NCBI RefSeq assembly: GCF_016862195.1
Contig: NZ_BOMM01000044.1
Span: 28,336 to 92,335, forward strand
DNA: 64,000 bases
Origin: Paractinoplanes ferrugineus
GTDB lineage: Bacteria; Actinomycetota; Actinomycetes; Mycobacteriales; Micromonosporaceae
Direction: 5' to 3'
Each line of letters starts with the position of its first letter. The stretch's first letter is position 1. Position numbers and translations under genes: made by a program. The notes beneath the pieces were generated by a model. That model ran no database searches and was not told the origin of the DNA. It saw only the letters and a list, made by a program, of their open reading frames with translations. This document shows positions 16,739 through 25,356 of this stretch, in pieces.

Positions 16739-17653
16739 GTGGAAACGCAGCTGTTGCACGTCTTCCGGACCGTTGCCCACCTGGGCTCGATCACGTCGGC
16801 CGCCCGGCCGTTGCGGTTCACCCAGTCGGCGGTGTCCCGGCAGGTGGCGGCGCTGGAGGCGGAGCTCGGCGCGCGACTGTTCGACCGGGTGCCGCGAGGA
16901 GTCACGCTCACCGAGGCGGGGCGCCGACTCCTGCCGTACGCGGAGGGCATCCTCGACCGGCTCACCGAGGCGCGGCAGGCGGTCGACGCCCTGCGTACCG
17001 TCGGCCGTGCCCGCCTTCGGGTCGGCGCCTTTCCCACCGCGGTGGCCGAGCTGGTCCCGCGCGCGCTGGCGACGTTCCGGGCGGCCTATCCCGAGGCGGG
17101 GCTGACCCTGGTGGAAGGGCTGACCCCGACCCTGCTGGACCGGGTGGCGGCGGGTACGGCCGACATCGCCGTGGTCAGCGCCTCGCCCGCGGCTCCGCTC
17201 GACGCGAGCCGGTTCGCCCTGCGCCACCTGCTCGACGAACACCTGCTGGTGGCGGTGTCGGTGCACCATCGGCTGGCCGGTCGCGAGACGGTGGGCCTGG
17301 CGGAGCTGGCCGACGATCCGTTCATCGTCGGCTCGGCCACCGACGAGAGCGCCCTGCTGCACGCGAACCTGCCGGACGGGTTCACACCGAAGATCGACAT
17401 CGTGGTGGCCGACTGGACCGGCAAGCTCGGCTGCGTGGCCGCCCAGCTGGGCGTGGCCCTGGTCCCGGCGCTGGCGCTGCGGGCGGCACCCGCCGACGTG
17501 GTGCTGCTGCGCCTCGACCCGGCCGACGAGCCGACCCGCCAGGTCTTCGCGGCCACACCCGCGGGCCGCCCGCCGTCCCCCGCGGTGCTCGCCTTCCTGA
17601 CGCACCTGCGCGACGCCGCCACCCGCCACGACCCGACCAAAACCGGCGCGTGA
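16739..17653 (+). CDS. LysR family transcriptional regulator
   Basis: A 304-residue LysR-type regulator. The N-terminal winged helix-turn-helix (residues 2-60) includes SAARPLRFTQSAVSRQVAALEAELG. An effector-binding periplasmic-binding-protein fold runs from about 90 to 295. The GTG start gives the canonical METQLLHVFRTV opening. It is transcribed divergently from the RidA/dehydrogenase pair, and a candidate inverted repeat sits between them. Control of those genes is inferred from arrangement; the effector is unknown. Confidence 0.93.
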   Translation: METQLLHVFRTVAHLGSITSAARPLRFTQSAVSRQVAALEAELGARLFDRVPRGVTLTEAGRRLLPYAEGILDRLTEARQAVDALRTVGRARLRVGAFPTAVAELVPRALATFRAAYPEAGLTLVEGLTPTLLDRVAAGTADIAVVSASPAAPLDASRFALRHLLDEHLLVAVSVHHRLAGRETVGLAELADDPFIVGSATDESALLHANLPDGFTPKIDIVVADWTGKLGCVAAQLGVALVPALALRAAPADVVLLRLDPADEPTRQVFAATPAGRPPSPAVLAFLTHLRDAATRHDPTKTGA

Positions 17654-17717
17654 AGGCACGGCTGCGGCGGCGCGGGAGTGGCATCAGCGGGGCGTGGCCG
17701 TAGGCCGGCGGGGGCGG

Positions 17718-18221
17718 TCAGTCGGCGAGGCGGATGGCGAGTTCGATCTGCCAGCGGGTCTTCATGCGCTCGGTGCGGGGGTCGGTCAGGTAGGCCTCGT
17801 AGCGGCAGCCGAACCGGTCGCCGGCTGGGGTCTCGGTGACGTCCGGCTCGAGGTCGGCGGCCCGGATCCAGTCGATGAGCATGCCGTGGGCGCGGCGGCC
17901 GTGATTGACGTAGGTCATCGTCGCGTAGCGGCCGGCCGGCCGGACACCGGCGCGAACCCGGCCCCGATCCTCAGCAGGCCCGGCGGCAACCGGGCCCGGC
18001 CCGGCGGGGTGGTCGGGCAGCAGACCCACCTCGATGTCCATCGGGCCGGCCATGTCGACCACGTGCAGGCGGAACAACAGGATGCCGTCGCCGTACGCGT
18101 AAAGCTCTTTCATCAATTCGTCACGCACGGCGAACATGCCCTTGAACGGCGTGACGACTCGGATGCCCAGGTAAGGCCGCGCCGCCTTGGTGACGACGGC
18201 GGGTGCCTCGATGATGTCCAT
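17718..18221 (-). CDS. GyrI-like small-molecule-binding domain protein
   Basis: A 167-residue protein resembling GyrI-like/AraC effector-binding domains. It has an initial strand, ARPYLGIRVVTP, and later YATMTYVNHGRRAHGMLIDWI, with a YEAYLTDP ending pattern. These domains bind hydrophobic small molecules, either alone or fused to regulators; no DNA-binding domain is present here. The ATG at 18221 follows GAAGGGAG. It is divergent from a GNAT gene across 27 bp. Function beyond ligand binding is unknown. Confidence 0.7.
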   Translation of the reverse strand: MDIIEAPAVVTKAARPYLGIRVVTPFKGMFAVRDELMKELYAYGDGILLFRLHVVDMAGPMDIEVGLLPDHPAGPGPVAAGPAEDRGRVRAGVRPAGRYATMTYVNHGRRAHGMLIDWIRAADLEPDVTETPAGDRFGCRYEAYLTDPRTERMKTRWQIELAIRLAD

Positions 18222-18248
18222 CGTTCTCCCTTCGGCGAGGATCGTGTC

Positions 18249-18842
18249 ATGACCGACGGCATGACCACCGCCCCCACGATCGTCGCCGGGACCCTCAGCG
18301 GCCGGCCGCAACCGGTGCTCACCACCCCGGGCCTGGTGCTGCGGCCGTGGGCGGACGAGGACGCCGAGACGTTCCTCGGCGCCTATCAGGATGCGGACAT
18401 CACGCGGTGGCACACGCGGCAGCCGGTCGGGCTCGACGGCGTGCTCGCCTGGTTCGAGCAGTATCGGCGGGACTGGAGTTCGGAGACCGGCGGCCACTGG
18501 GCGATCACCCGCGACGGGGACGAGGTGCTCGGGCGGATCACGATGCGCGGGTTCGACTTCTCCGACGGTGTCGCCGGCTGCGCCTACTGGGTGCTGCCGA
18601 ACGCTCGCGGCGCCGGGCTGGCACCGCGAGCGTTGACCGCCCTCAGCGAGTGGGGGCTGGGCGAGGCCGGCTTCCACCGGCTCTACCTCGAGCATTCCAC
18701 CCGTAACGCGGCGTCCTGCCGGGTCGCCACCAAGGCCGGCTTCGGGCTGGAGGGCACCAAGCGCAGCGACGCCGTGCACGCCGACGGGCGGCACGACATG
18801 CACCTGCACGCCCGCATCCGGGATCAGGACACCCGGAGCTGA
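18249..18842 (+). CDS. GNAT family N-acetyltransferase (RimJ/RimL-like)
   Basis: A 197-residue acetyltransferase with the RimJ/RimL-type arrangement. LVLRPWADEDAE is near residues 29-41, and the acetyl-CoA loop is represented by PNARGAGLAPRAL near 117-129. The C-terminal LEHSTRNAASCRVATKAGF motif is at about 148-166. These enzymes acetylate protein N-termini or small amines. The ATG follows a GCGAGGA ribosome site. The 3' end overlaps the convergent DUF1028 gene by 19 bp. Confidence 0.88.
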   Translation: MTDGMTTAPTIVAGTLSGRPQPVLTTPGLVLRPWADEDAETFLGAYQDADITRWHTRQPVGLDGVLAWFEQYRRDWSSETGGHWAITRDGDEVLGRITMRGFDFSDGVAGCAYWVLPNARGAGLAPRALTALSEWGLGEAGFHRLYLEHSTRNAASCRVATKAGFGLEGTKRSDAVHADGRHDMHLHARIRDQDTRS

Positions 18843-19654
18843 TCCAGCACGAGGGGGTCGATGGCCCCGGCGACCAGGCGTTCCTCCAGGTTCTCGATAC
18901 CGGCCCAGTCGGCCAGGGCGGCGTCGAGGTCGGTGGCGGTGTGGCCGGCCCGGGACAGCCGGTCGCGCACCTCCTCGGCGACCACGCCGGTAAGCGGGAT
19001 CAGGGTGTCCGGGTCGGGGCGTTCGAAGTACAGCGAGTGCATCTCCAGCAGCCGCTGCAGTTCGGCGACCGGGTCGGGGTGGTCGTCCACGCGCAGGTCC
19101 ACCCAGACGTCACTGGTGCCGCCGTACCCCATGCCCTTCGCCACCACCAGCAGCGCCGCGCTCTGCCGGCCCCGGCGGTCGCCGCCGGCGAGATCGCCCG
19201 CCCGCAGCGCCGCGAGCAGCCGGTAGGCCAGCCGGGTCTCCGCCGCCGACGCCTGCCAGGCCACCTCCATGCCGTCCACCACCTGCGGGCCGGCGAGCAT
19301 GTTGCCCTGGATGGCGTAACCGTCGCCGGCCGTGCCGCCGGCCCACGGGTGGCACTCGCCGCCGGTGAACGTGCCGCCGGCACCGGTCACGCCGACCACG
19401 CCGACCTGCCGTTGTTCGATCGGGCCGTCGTCGGCGGCGGTCAGCGCGGTGACTGTCGAGGCGGCGGTGACGCCGGTCGCCAGCAGGGCGAGGGCCTGCG
19501 GGCGGTAGGCGAGATTGGCGTACGACTGGGTGGCCACCGCGCCGACCGACGCGAGGGCGGCCGGGACGGCCGCGCCCACCCCGAGGAACTTGCTGGCCAC
19601 GGCTACCCCGTGGGCGGTGGCGTCGGCGGAGCGGGCCACGATCGAAAAGGTCAT
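18824..19654 (-). CDS. DUF1028 family protein (Ntn-hydrolase-like)
   Basis: A 276-residue protein matching DUF1028. It begins MTFSIVARSADATAHGVAVASKF and continues GAVATQSYANLAYRPQAL, with a GNMLAGPQVVDGM segment and AALLVVAKGMGYGGTSDVWVDLRVDDHPDP. The family is predicted to adopt an Ntn-hydrolase fold and often neighbours amidohydrolases; no activity is known to me. A C-terminal ~75-residue peptidoglycan-binding-like helical region follows. The ATG at 19654 is set by the conserved N-terminus. It is divergent from a Rieske oxygenase gene, 38 bp apart. Confidence 0.88.
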   Translation of the reverse strand: MTFSIVARSADATAHGVAVASKFLGVGAAVPAALASVGAVATQSYANLAYRPQALALLATGVTAASTVTALTAADDGPIEQRQVGVVGVTGAGGTFTGGECHPWAGGTAGDGYAIQGNMLAGPQVVDGMEVAWQASAAETRLAYRLLAALRAGDLAGGDRRGRQSAALLVVAKGMGYGGTSDVWVDLRVDDHPDPVAELQRLLEMHSLYFERPDPDTLIPLTGVVAEEVRDRLSRAGHTATDLDAALADWAGIENLEERLVAGAIDPLVLDQLRVS

Positions 19655-19692
19655 GGCGCATTTTGTAACACCGGAGGCGCAGACTGGCGCGC

Positions 19693-20898
19693 ATGGACTG
19701 GCTGGCGATCGCATCGGACGCTGAGGTGAGCACCCGGCCGCTGGCGGTGACGGCGCACGGCGTACCCCTCGTGGTGTTGCGGCCGCGGGCCGGCGCCGAG
19801 CCGGTGGTGTTCGCGGACCGGTGCCCGCATCGCCTTGTTCCGCTGTCCGCCGCGACCGTCGAGGGCGGCCGGCTGCGGTGCGCCTATCACGGCTGGGAGT
19901 TCGACGCGGCCGGGAGCTGTGTGGCGCTGCCGTCGCAGGAGGGGAACCCGCCGCCGCGGGCCGACCTGCCGACGGGGCCGCGGATCCGGGTGCGGGACGG
20001 CATGGTGCAGGTCGCGACGGACGACCTGCCGGGCGGCGATCCGGCCGATCTGTTCACCAACGAGGACCCGTCGCTGGCGTACGCGTGGCATCCGATCGGC
20101 ATCGCCGGGGTCGACGACGTGTCCGAGGTGGAGCTGCTGGGGCGCCGTTACCGGCCGGACCGGGAGCACACCCAGGAACGCTGGGGGCTGCTCTGGCTCG
20201 CGCCGGAGAAGCCGCTCACTGAGCTGTTCGACGATCCCGATCACGACGACGAGAACTACGTCGGAGCTTGGCTCCCACCCGCGCGGAGCAAGGCGTCGGC
20301 GGGCATCGTCGCCGACAACTTCCTCGATGTGGCCCATTTCCCGTTCGTGCACGCCAGGACCTTCGGTGCGGCGGCGGAGAAACTGGTCGAACGGTACGAG
20401 GTGACCGAGGAGCCGTGGGGCTGCCGCAGCGTGCAGGAGCAGTGGTTCGACAATCCGGCGGATCCCGAGGTGCTCGCCGGCCGGCGGTCGTCCCGACAAA
20501 GGCGCCGAGCGACCTATGTGTACAGAGCGCCGTTCCAGCTTATGCTGCGCCTCGAGGAGCTGGACGCGGGCGCGGTGAAGACGATTCTGTTCTTCGCCCA
20601 GCCGGAATCGCGGTCCAGCACCCGGATCTACACGAAGATGCTGTTCCACGGGATCGGCGGGGTGGCCGATCCCACGCCCGACGTGCTGCGTTCCGAGCTC
20701 GCTTTCGAGGAGGCGGTGCTGACCGAGGACCTCGAACTGCAGCGAACACTGCGGTTGCCCGGTCTGCCGCTGCGCATGCGTGACGAGCTGCACGTGCGCG
20801 CCGATCTGCTCGGGGTGAACCTGCGCCGGGTTCTCCGACGTTTCCAAGATGCAGTCGCGCCCGCCGCCGCCCTCGGCGGAGCGCCGACCAGGGACTGA
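19693..20898 (+). CDS. Rieske [2Fe-2S] non-heme iron oxygenase, alpha subunit
   Basis: A 401-residue aromatic-ring-hydroxylating-type oxygenase. The Rieske centre ligands are visible as CPHR near residues 44-47 and CAYHGW near 63-68. The catalytic mononuclear iron site is DVAHFPFVH near 212-220, with a distal acidic residue expected further on. The architecture resembles vanillate O-demethylase and related oxygenases that hydroxylate or demethylate a substrate using electrons from a separate reductase. No ferredoxin reductase is adjacent. A strong hairpin follows the stop. The class is certain; the substrate is not. Confidence 0.9.
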   Translation: MDWLAIASDAEVSTRPLAVTAHGVPLVVLRPRAGAEPVVFADRCPHRLVPLSAATVEGGRLRCAYHGWEFDAAGSCVALPSQEGNPPPRADLPTGPRIRVRDGMVQVATDDLPGGDPADLFTNEDPSLAYAWHPIGIAGVDDVSEVELLGRRYRPDREHTQERWGLLWLAPEKPLTELFDDPDHDDENYVGAWLPPARSKASAGIVADNFLDVAHFPFVHARTFGAAAEKLVERYEVTEEPWGCRSVQEQWFDNPADPEVLAGRRSSRQRRRATYVYRAPFQLMLRLEELDAGAVKTILFFAQPESRSSTRIYTKMLFHGIGGVADPTPDVLRSELAFEEAVLTEDLELQRTLRLPGLPLRMRDELHVRADLLGVNLRRVLRRFQDAVAPAAALGGAPTRD

Positions 20899-20928
20899 AC
20901 GCCGATCTCGGCGCCCGGTTCCGCAAGT

Positions 20929-20980
20929 GCCGCGGGCGGCGACCCGGTGGTTGCCGCGACCGGGCCCGCCCGCGGCCTTT
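20929..20980. terminator. Strong nested hairpin between convergent genes
   Basis: GCCGCGGGCGG (20929-20939) pairs perfectly with CCGCCCGCGGC (20966-20976). Inside it, CCCGGT pairs with ACCGGG, and CTTTCT follows on the plus strand. It sits between the Rieske oxygenase stop and the stop of the convergent CapD-like gene. Confidence 0.7.
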
Positions 20981-20981
20981 C

Positions 20982-22796
20982 TCAGGCGGCGCGTTTGAGG
21001 GTCGGCAGCGCGCACAGTTCGGCCAGATCGGCGGCGAGGCGCACGGGATCGGCGTCCGCGTCCAGGTTCAGCACCGACGCCGGGTCCAACGGCGGCACCC
21101 CGACGTGCGAGATCAACGGATGGTACGGCCGCCGGTCGACCTCGCCCGCCCCGAACAGCACCTCGCTCAGCTTCTCCCCCGGCCGCAACCCGCTGTAAGT
21201 GATCTCCACCGGTTTCGGCGCGAGCTGGTTCATCTGCTTGGCGAGCTCGGCGATCCGCACCGGCTCACCCATCTCCAGCACGAGCGCCTCACCGTCGCGC
21301 CCGATCGCGGCGGCCTGGATGACCAGCTGCACGGCCTCCTGGATGGTCATCAGGTAGCGGGTGACGTCCGGGTGGGTAACGGTGATCGGGCCGCCGCCGG
21401 CGATCTGTGCGGCGAACGTGGTCAGCACCGACCCGCGGCTGCCGAGCACGTTGCCGAAGCGTACGGAGAGGAAGGTTCCCGCACTTCGCCGTGCCTGATC
21501 GGCGGTGAGCCGTTCGGTGACGCGTTTGGTGTAGCCGAGCACGCTCACCGGGTCGGCCGCCTTGTCGGTGGAGATGTTGACGAACCGCTCCACCTCGCCG
21601 GCCGCCTCGAGGACGGCGAGCGTGCCCCAGATGTTGCTCTTCACCGCCTCGCCCGGGTAGCGCTGGAGCAACGAGAGGTGTTTCAGCGCGGCCGAGTGGA
21701 AGACCACCTCCGGTTTCCGGGTGCGGAAGATCTGCCGCATCCGGTCGGCGTCGCGCACCGACGCCAGCACCAGTCCCGGGTCGGTGAGCTGGGCCTGCGG
21801 GTCGAGCGTGAGCAGCACGGCGTGCAGGGCCGACTCGTCGCGGTCCAGCATGATCAGCTCGGCCGGCTGGAAACGGTGGATCTGCCGGCACAGCTCGGAG
21901 CCGATCGAGCCGCCCGCCCCGGTGACAAGCACCCGCTTGCCGGTCAGGTAGCCGGCGATGGCGTCGAGGTCGGTGTCGATCTGGTGCCGGCCGAGCAGGT
22001 CGGTGACGTCGGGCTCGCGCAGGTCACGCACGCCGACCTCGTGGTCCAGCAGCTCCGCCACCGACGGCACGACGAGGAACCGCGCGCCGGCCGAGGTGGT
22101 GATGTCCCGGATGGCGCGCACGAGTTCGGCGTTCGAGTTGGCCACGGCGAAGACCACGGTGGTCGCGCCGGTACGTTCGAGGAGCGCCGGGATGTCGGCC
22201 TGGTTGCCGAGCACGGGTACGCCGTGCGGATGCAGCCGCCGCTTGCCGCGATCGTCGTCGACCACCCCGATCGGCAGGTACCGCCCGTTGGGGTCGGTGA
22301 GCATCGACTGGAGCAGCCGGCGCCCCGCCGAGCCGGCCCCGAACACCAGGACCCGGGCGGCGACGCGCGCGTCGGGACGGGAGCGGGCGTCCTCGCGCAG
22401 CCGCCACAGCAGCCGCACCCCGAGCATCAGCACGATCGCGGCGAACCCGCCGACGACCGGCGCCCCGGCCGGCACGGTCACGTCGGTCGCCCACATGTCG
22501 GCCAGCAGCAGCACCGCGGTGTTGAGCAGGGCGATCCGGATCAGGACGCGGATCTCCTCGATCGAGCCGAACGCGTGCCGGCCGCGGTAGAGGTGCAGGA
22601 CCTGACCGGCGACGATCTGCATGGCGACCGCGACCACCAGGACCGGGGCGAGCCCGGCCAGGTGCCGGGTTTCGAGGTCGAACTCGTACCGGGCGAGCAT
22701 GGCGGTGTAGAGGCCGGTCACCCAGGCGAGGCAGTCGACCGCGGGCGCCGCCACCCACCACGGGAAGCGCCGCGCATGCCTTTTCACATCGGTCAC
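20982..22796 (-). CDS. CapD/WbpM-like nucleoside-diphosphate-sugar epimerase/dehydratase
   Basis: A 604-residue polysaccharide biosynthesis enzyme. Four N-terminal membrane helices (about 12-125) are followed by a first nucleotide-binding domain (about 135-260). The catalytic extended-SDR domain starts at VTGAGGSIGSELCRQI (near residue 290), with STDKAADPVSVLGYTKRVTE as its active-site region. Related enzymes act on UDP-N-acetylglucosamine to begin synthesis of deoxy or diamino sugars. The GTG at 22796 has a GGGAGG ribosome site 7 nt upstream. It is divergent from the exopolysaccharide operon across a 143-bp, less GC-rich promoter region, and probably supplies that pathway with an activated sugar. 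Confidence 0.93.
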   Translation of the reverse strand: MTDVKRHARRFPWWVAAPAVDCLAWVTGLYTAMLARYEFDLETRHLAGLAPVLVVAVAMQIVAGQVLHLYRGRHAFGSIEEIRVLIRIALLNTAVLLLADMWATDVTVPAGAPVVGGFAAIVLMLGVRLLWRLREDARSRPDARVAARVLVFGAGSAGRRLLQSMLTDPNGRYLPIGVVDDDRGKRRLHPHGVPVLGNQADIPALLERTGATTVVFAVANSNAELVRAIRDITTSAGARFLVVPSVAELLDHEVGVRDLREPDVTDLLGRHQIDTDLDAIAGYLTGKRVLVTGAGGSIGSELCRQIHRFQPAELIMLDRDESALHAVLLTLDPQAQLTDPGLVLASVRDADRMRQIFRTRKPEVVFHSAALKHLSLLQRYPGEAVKSNIWGTLAVLEAAGEVERFVNISTDKAADPVSVLGYTKRVTERLTADQARRSAGTFLSVRFGNVLGSRGSVLTTFAAQIAGGGPITVTHPDVTRYLMTIQEAVQLVIQAAAIGRDGEALVLEMGEPVRIAELAKQMNQLAPKPVEITYSGLRPGEKLSEVLFGAGEVDRRPYHPLISHVGVPPLDPASVLNLDADADPVRLAADLAELCALPTLKRAA

Positions 22797-22939
22797 AGCG
22801 GCACCTCCCGGACCGTCTTCCCAATTGCGAAGCGTAATCGACCTGATGTCCCCCGGAAGAAGTTTGGGATATCGCCGCGTGCCGCTGCCGAGGGCGCCTA
22901 GTTTGATCGTGAAGGCGTGATCGTCGGAGGGGAGCGCGC
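22797..22939. promoter_or_regulatory. Divergent promoter region of the exopolysaccharide locus
   Basis: A 143-bp gap between the CapD-like gene and the BY-kinase gene has visibly lower GC than its surroundings (segments such as AATTGCGAAGCGTAAT and AGAAGTTTGGGATAT). Both flanking genes start outward from it with good ribosome sites (GGGAGG; GGAGGGG). No precise boxes are claimed. Confidence 0.5.
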
Positions 22940-24349
22940 GTGGAGATACGCGACTACCTCCGGGTGGTGCAACGACAGTGGTGGGTGGTTGCCGCCACGA
23001 TTCTGGTCGCGCTCGGTGTCACCCAGGTGATCAACAAGCGGACCACCCCGGAGTATGCGGCGTCAGCCGTCTTCTTCCTGTCCAGCGCCCGGGACGGGAC
23101 CTCCTCGGTGCTCGAGGGATCGCTGTTCGTCTCGGCTCGCCTGAAAACCTACACGGAGCTGCTGACCGGCGATCAAATGGTCCGGGAAATTGCGTCGGCG
23201 ACGAATTCCGGACTGACCACGGAGGAAATCGAGGACCGCATTGCGGTGATCACCGACGGCGGTAGCGTATTGCTGACGGTAACGGTCACCGACAGCGTTC
23301 CGGCCCGCGCTTCGGCAATCGCGAACGCCATTGTCGCCCGCTTTCCGCCGCTGGTGAAAGAACTCGAGCAGCGCGCCGACCCGGCCGGACCGGCGATCGT
23401 CGCCGAGATCGTCCAGCCGGTGCTGCTCGACCCCGAGCCGGTGTCGCCGCGGCCGCTGCACAACGACGCCCTCGCGGTCGCGGTCGGGCTGCTGATCGGC
23501 GCCGCGATCGGGGTGATCCGCGAGGTCTGCGACAACTCGATCCGGCTCGCCGGGGTGCTGCCCGACCTGACCGGCACGCCGGTGCTGGCGCTGATCCCGA
23601 TCGACCGCAAGGCCCGCGGGGAGGCGGGCCCGTTCGTCTCGGACAGCCGCTCGCCACGCGCCGAGGCGTTGCGCCAGCTACGCACCAACGTGCAGTACGC
23701 GGACCGCGAGCACCCGGTGAAGATCCTGGCCGTGACCAGCGCGATGCCCGGCGAGGGCCGCTCGTCGACGGCGTGCGGGCTGGCGATCCTGTTCGCCGAG
23801 GCGGGCCAGAAGGTGCTGATCGTCGACGCCGAGTTGCGCCGCCCCCGGCTCGCCGGGTTCCTGGGCCGGGAGGGCTCGGCCGGGCTGACCACCGTGCTCG
23901 TCGGGGCGGCCTCGCTCGACCAGGTGCTCCAGCCGTGGGGCGCGGGACTGTGGCTGCTGGCCAGCGGGCACCGGCCGCCCAACCCCAGCGAGCTGCTCGG
24001 CTCGGCCCGGATGGGCGAGCTGATCGACGAGCTCCGCGACCGCTTCGACAAGATCATCTTTGACTCGCCGCCGCTGCTGCCGGTCACCGACGGCGCGGTG
24101 GTGGCGGCCCGCGCCGACGGGGCACTCCTGCTCGTCCGCGCCCGCAAGACCACCGCCACCCAGGTCACCGCGGCCGTCCGCGCCCTGGCCGCGGTCGACG
24201 CCCGGCTGCTCGGCCCGGTCTTCAACATGGTCGCCGCCCCGCGTAAGCGACTCGGGCTGCCGGTCAGCGCCGACACCTCGGGCCCGCCGCTGCCCCCGGC
24301 GCCGCGCCCCGGCGGCTGGAACCTGGCCGTGCTGAGCGGTGCGCTATGA
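22940..24349 (+). CDS. Wzz-domain / BY-kinase-like exopolysaccharide chain-length regulator
   Basis: A 469-residue fusion. The N-terminal Wzz domain with TM1 (about 18-36) and an extracytoplasmic part ends in TM2 (about 175-195). A bacterial tyrosine-kinase-like ATPase domain occupies about 235-440. Such proteins set polymer length and export. The Walker A reads GEGRSS where active BY-kinases have GEGK(S/T)(S/T). Walker A' reads VDAELRRPR with Glu instead of the usual second Asp. Walker B is FDSPP. No C-terminal Tyr cluster is present. Kinase activity is therefore doubtful; ATP binding or a structural role is possible. It overlaps the next gene by 4 bp. Confidence 0.9.
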   Translation: MEIRDYLRVVQRQWWVVAATILVALGVTQVINKRTTPEYAASAVFFLSSARDGTSSVLEGSLFVSARLKTYTELLTGDQMVREIASATNSGLTTEEIEDRIAVITDGGSVLLTVTVTDSVPARASAIANAIVARFPPLVKELEQRADPAGPAIVAEIVQPVLLDPEPVSPRPLHNDALAVAVGLLIGAAIGVIREVCDNSIRLAGVLPDLTGTPVLALIPIDRKARGEAGPFVSDSRSPRAEALRQLRTNVQYADREHPVKILAVTSAMPGEGRSSTACGLAILFAEAGQKVLIVDAELRRPRLAGFLGREGSAGLTTVLVGAASLDQVLQPWGAGLWLLASGHRPPNPSELLGSARMGELIDELRDRFDKIIFDSPPLLPVTDGAVVAARADGALLLVRARKTTATQVTAAVRALAAVDARLLGPVFNMVAAPRKRLGLPVSADTSGPPLPPAPRPGGWNLAVLSGAL

Positions 24350-25356
24350 GCCGCCTGCCGTTCCTCAGCGTGGTCATCCCGTGCTGGAACGAGGCCGGTT
24401 TCGTGGCCGCGTTCCTCGACTCGGTGCTGGCCAACGACTACCCGGCGGACCGGATGGAGGTCCTGCTGGTCGACGGGATGAGCACCGACGGCACCCGGGA
24501 GATCGCGGCCAAGTACGAGGCCCGCGAACCCCGCCTGCGAGTCGTCGACAACCCCGGCCACAGCAAGCCGGTCGCTCTCAACCTCGGCATCCTCGAGTCC
24601 CGCGGCGACGTGATCATCCGGCTCGACGTGCACGCCGTCTACCAGAAGGACTACCTGCGCCGCTGCGTGCAGGGCCTGGTCGCGCACCCGGACGCGGACA
24701 ACGTCGGCGGCGTGCGCCGGGCCGAGCCCCGCGACGAACGGCTGCTCAGCCGGGCCGTCTCGCTGGCCAACACCCATCCGCTGGCGGCCGGGAACGCGAA
24801 ATACCGGATCGGCGCGGCCGGGCCCAAGTGGGTCGACACCGTCTTCGGCGGGTGCTACCGCCGGGCGGTCTTCGACCGGATCGGGCTGTTCGACGAGCGG
24901 CTCGACCGCACCCAGGACCTCGAGTTCAACCAGCGGCTCCGGGCGGCCGGCGGCAAGATCCTGCTGATCCCGGACATCGTCTGCACCTACTACCCGCGCG
25001 GCGACTGGAAGCAGTTCGTCACGTGGACCTACAACTCGGCGTACTGGGCGTTCAAGGGCAGCCGCACGGTCGGCCGGTGGATCGGGTCGTGGCGCAACTG
25101 CGTGCCGCTCGGCTTCGTCGCCGGACTCGCCGGGGCGGCCGTCCTCGGTCCGCACTCGAAGCTGGTCCGCCGCGTCGCCGGCACCGTCCTCGGCACGTAC
25201 GGGGTGCTGGTCGTCGGCTCCGCCGGCCGGATCGCGGCGCGCGAACGCGAGCCCCGGCTGCTCGTCGTCATGCCGGTGGTCTTCTTCGCCACCCATGTCA
25301 GCTACGGCCTCGGGTCCGCCGTGGGCCTGCTCGATCCGGCCGGCCGGCGCCGATGA
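24346..25356 (+). CDS. Glycosyltransferase family 2 (ExoA-like)
   Basis: A 336-residue GT2 enzyme. SVVIPCWNEAGF at residues 6-17 and LLVDGMSTDGT near 42-52 form the nucleotide-sugar site. RLDVHA near 88-93 stands in for the DXD metal motif. TQDLEFNQRLRAAG near 189-202 is the acceptor-side motif. C-terminal hydrophobic helices (about 255-330) anchor it to the membrane. It resembles succinoglycan ExoA-type enzymes that extend the lipid-linked repeat unit. The ATG overlaps the upstream stop, and its own stop overlaps the next ATG, showing translational coupling. Confidence 0.92.
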   Translation: MSRLPFLSVVIPCWNEAGFVAAFLDSVLANDYPADRMEVLLVDGMSTDGTREIAAKYEAREPRLRVVDNPGHSKPVALNLGILESRGDVIIRLDVHAVYQKDYLRRCVQGLVAHPDADNVGGVRRAEPRDERLLSRAVSLANTHPLAAGNAKYRIGAAGPKWVDTVFGGCYRRAVFDRIGLFDERLDRTQDLEFNQRLRAAGGKILLIPDIVCTYYPRGDWKQFVTWTYNSAYWAFKGSRTVGRWIGSWRNCVPLGFVAGLAGAAVLGPHSKLVRRVAGTVLGTYGVLVVGSAGRIAAREREPRLLVVMPVVFFATHVSYGLGSAVGLLDPAGRRR

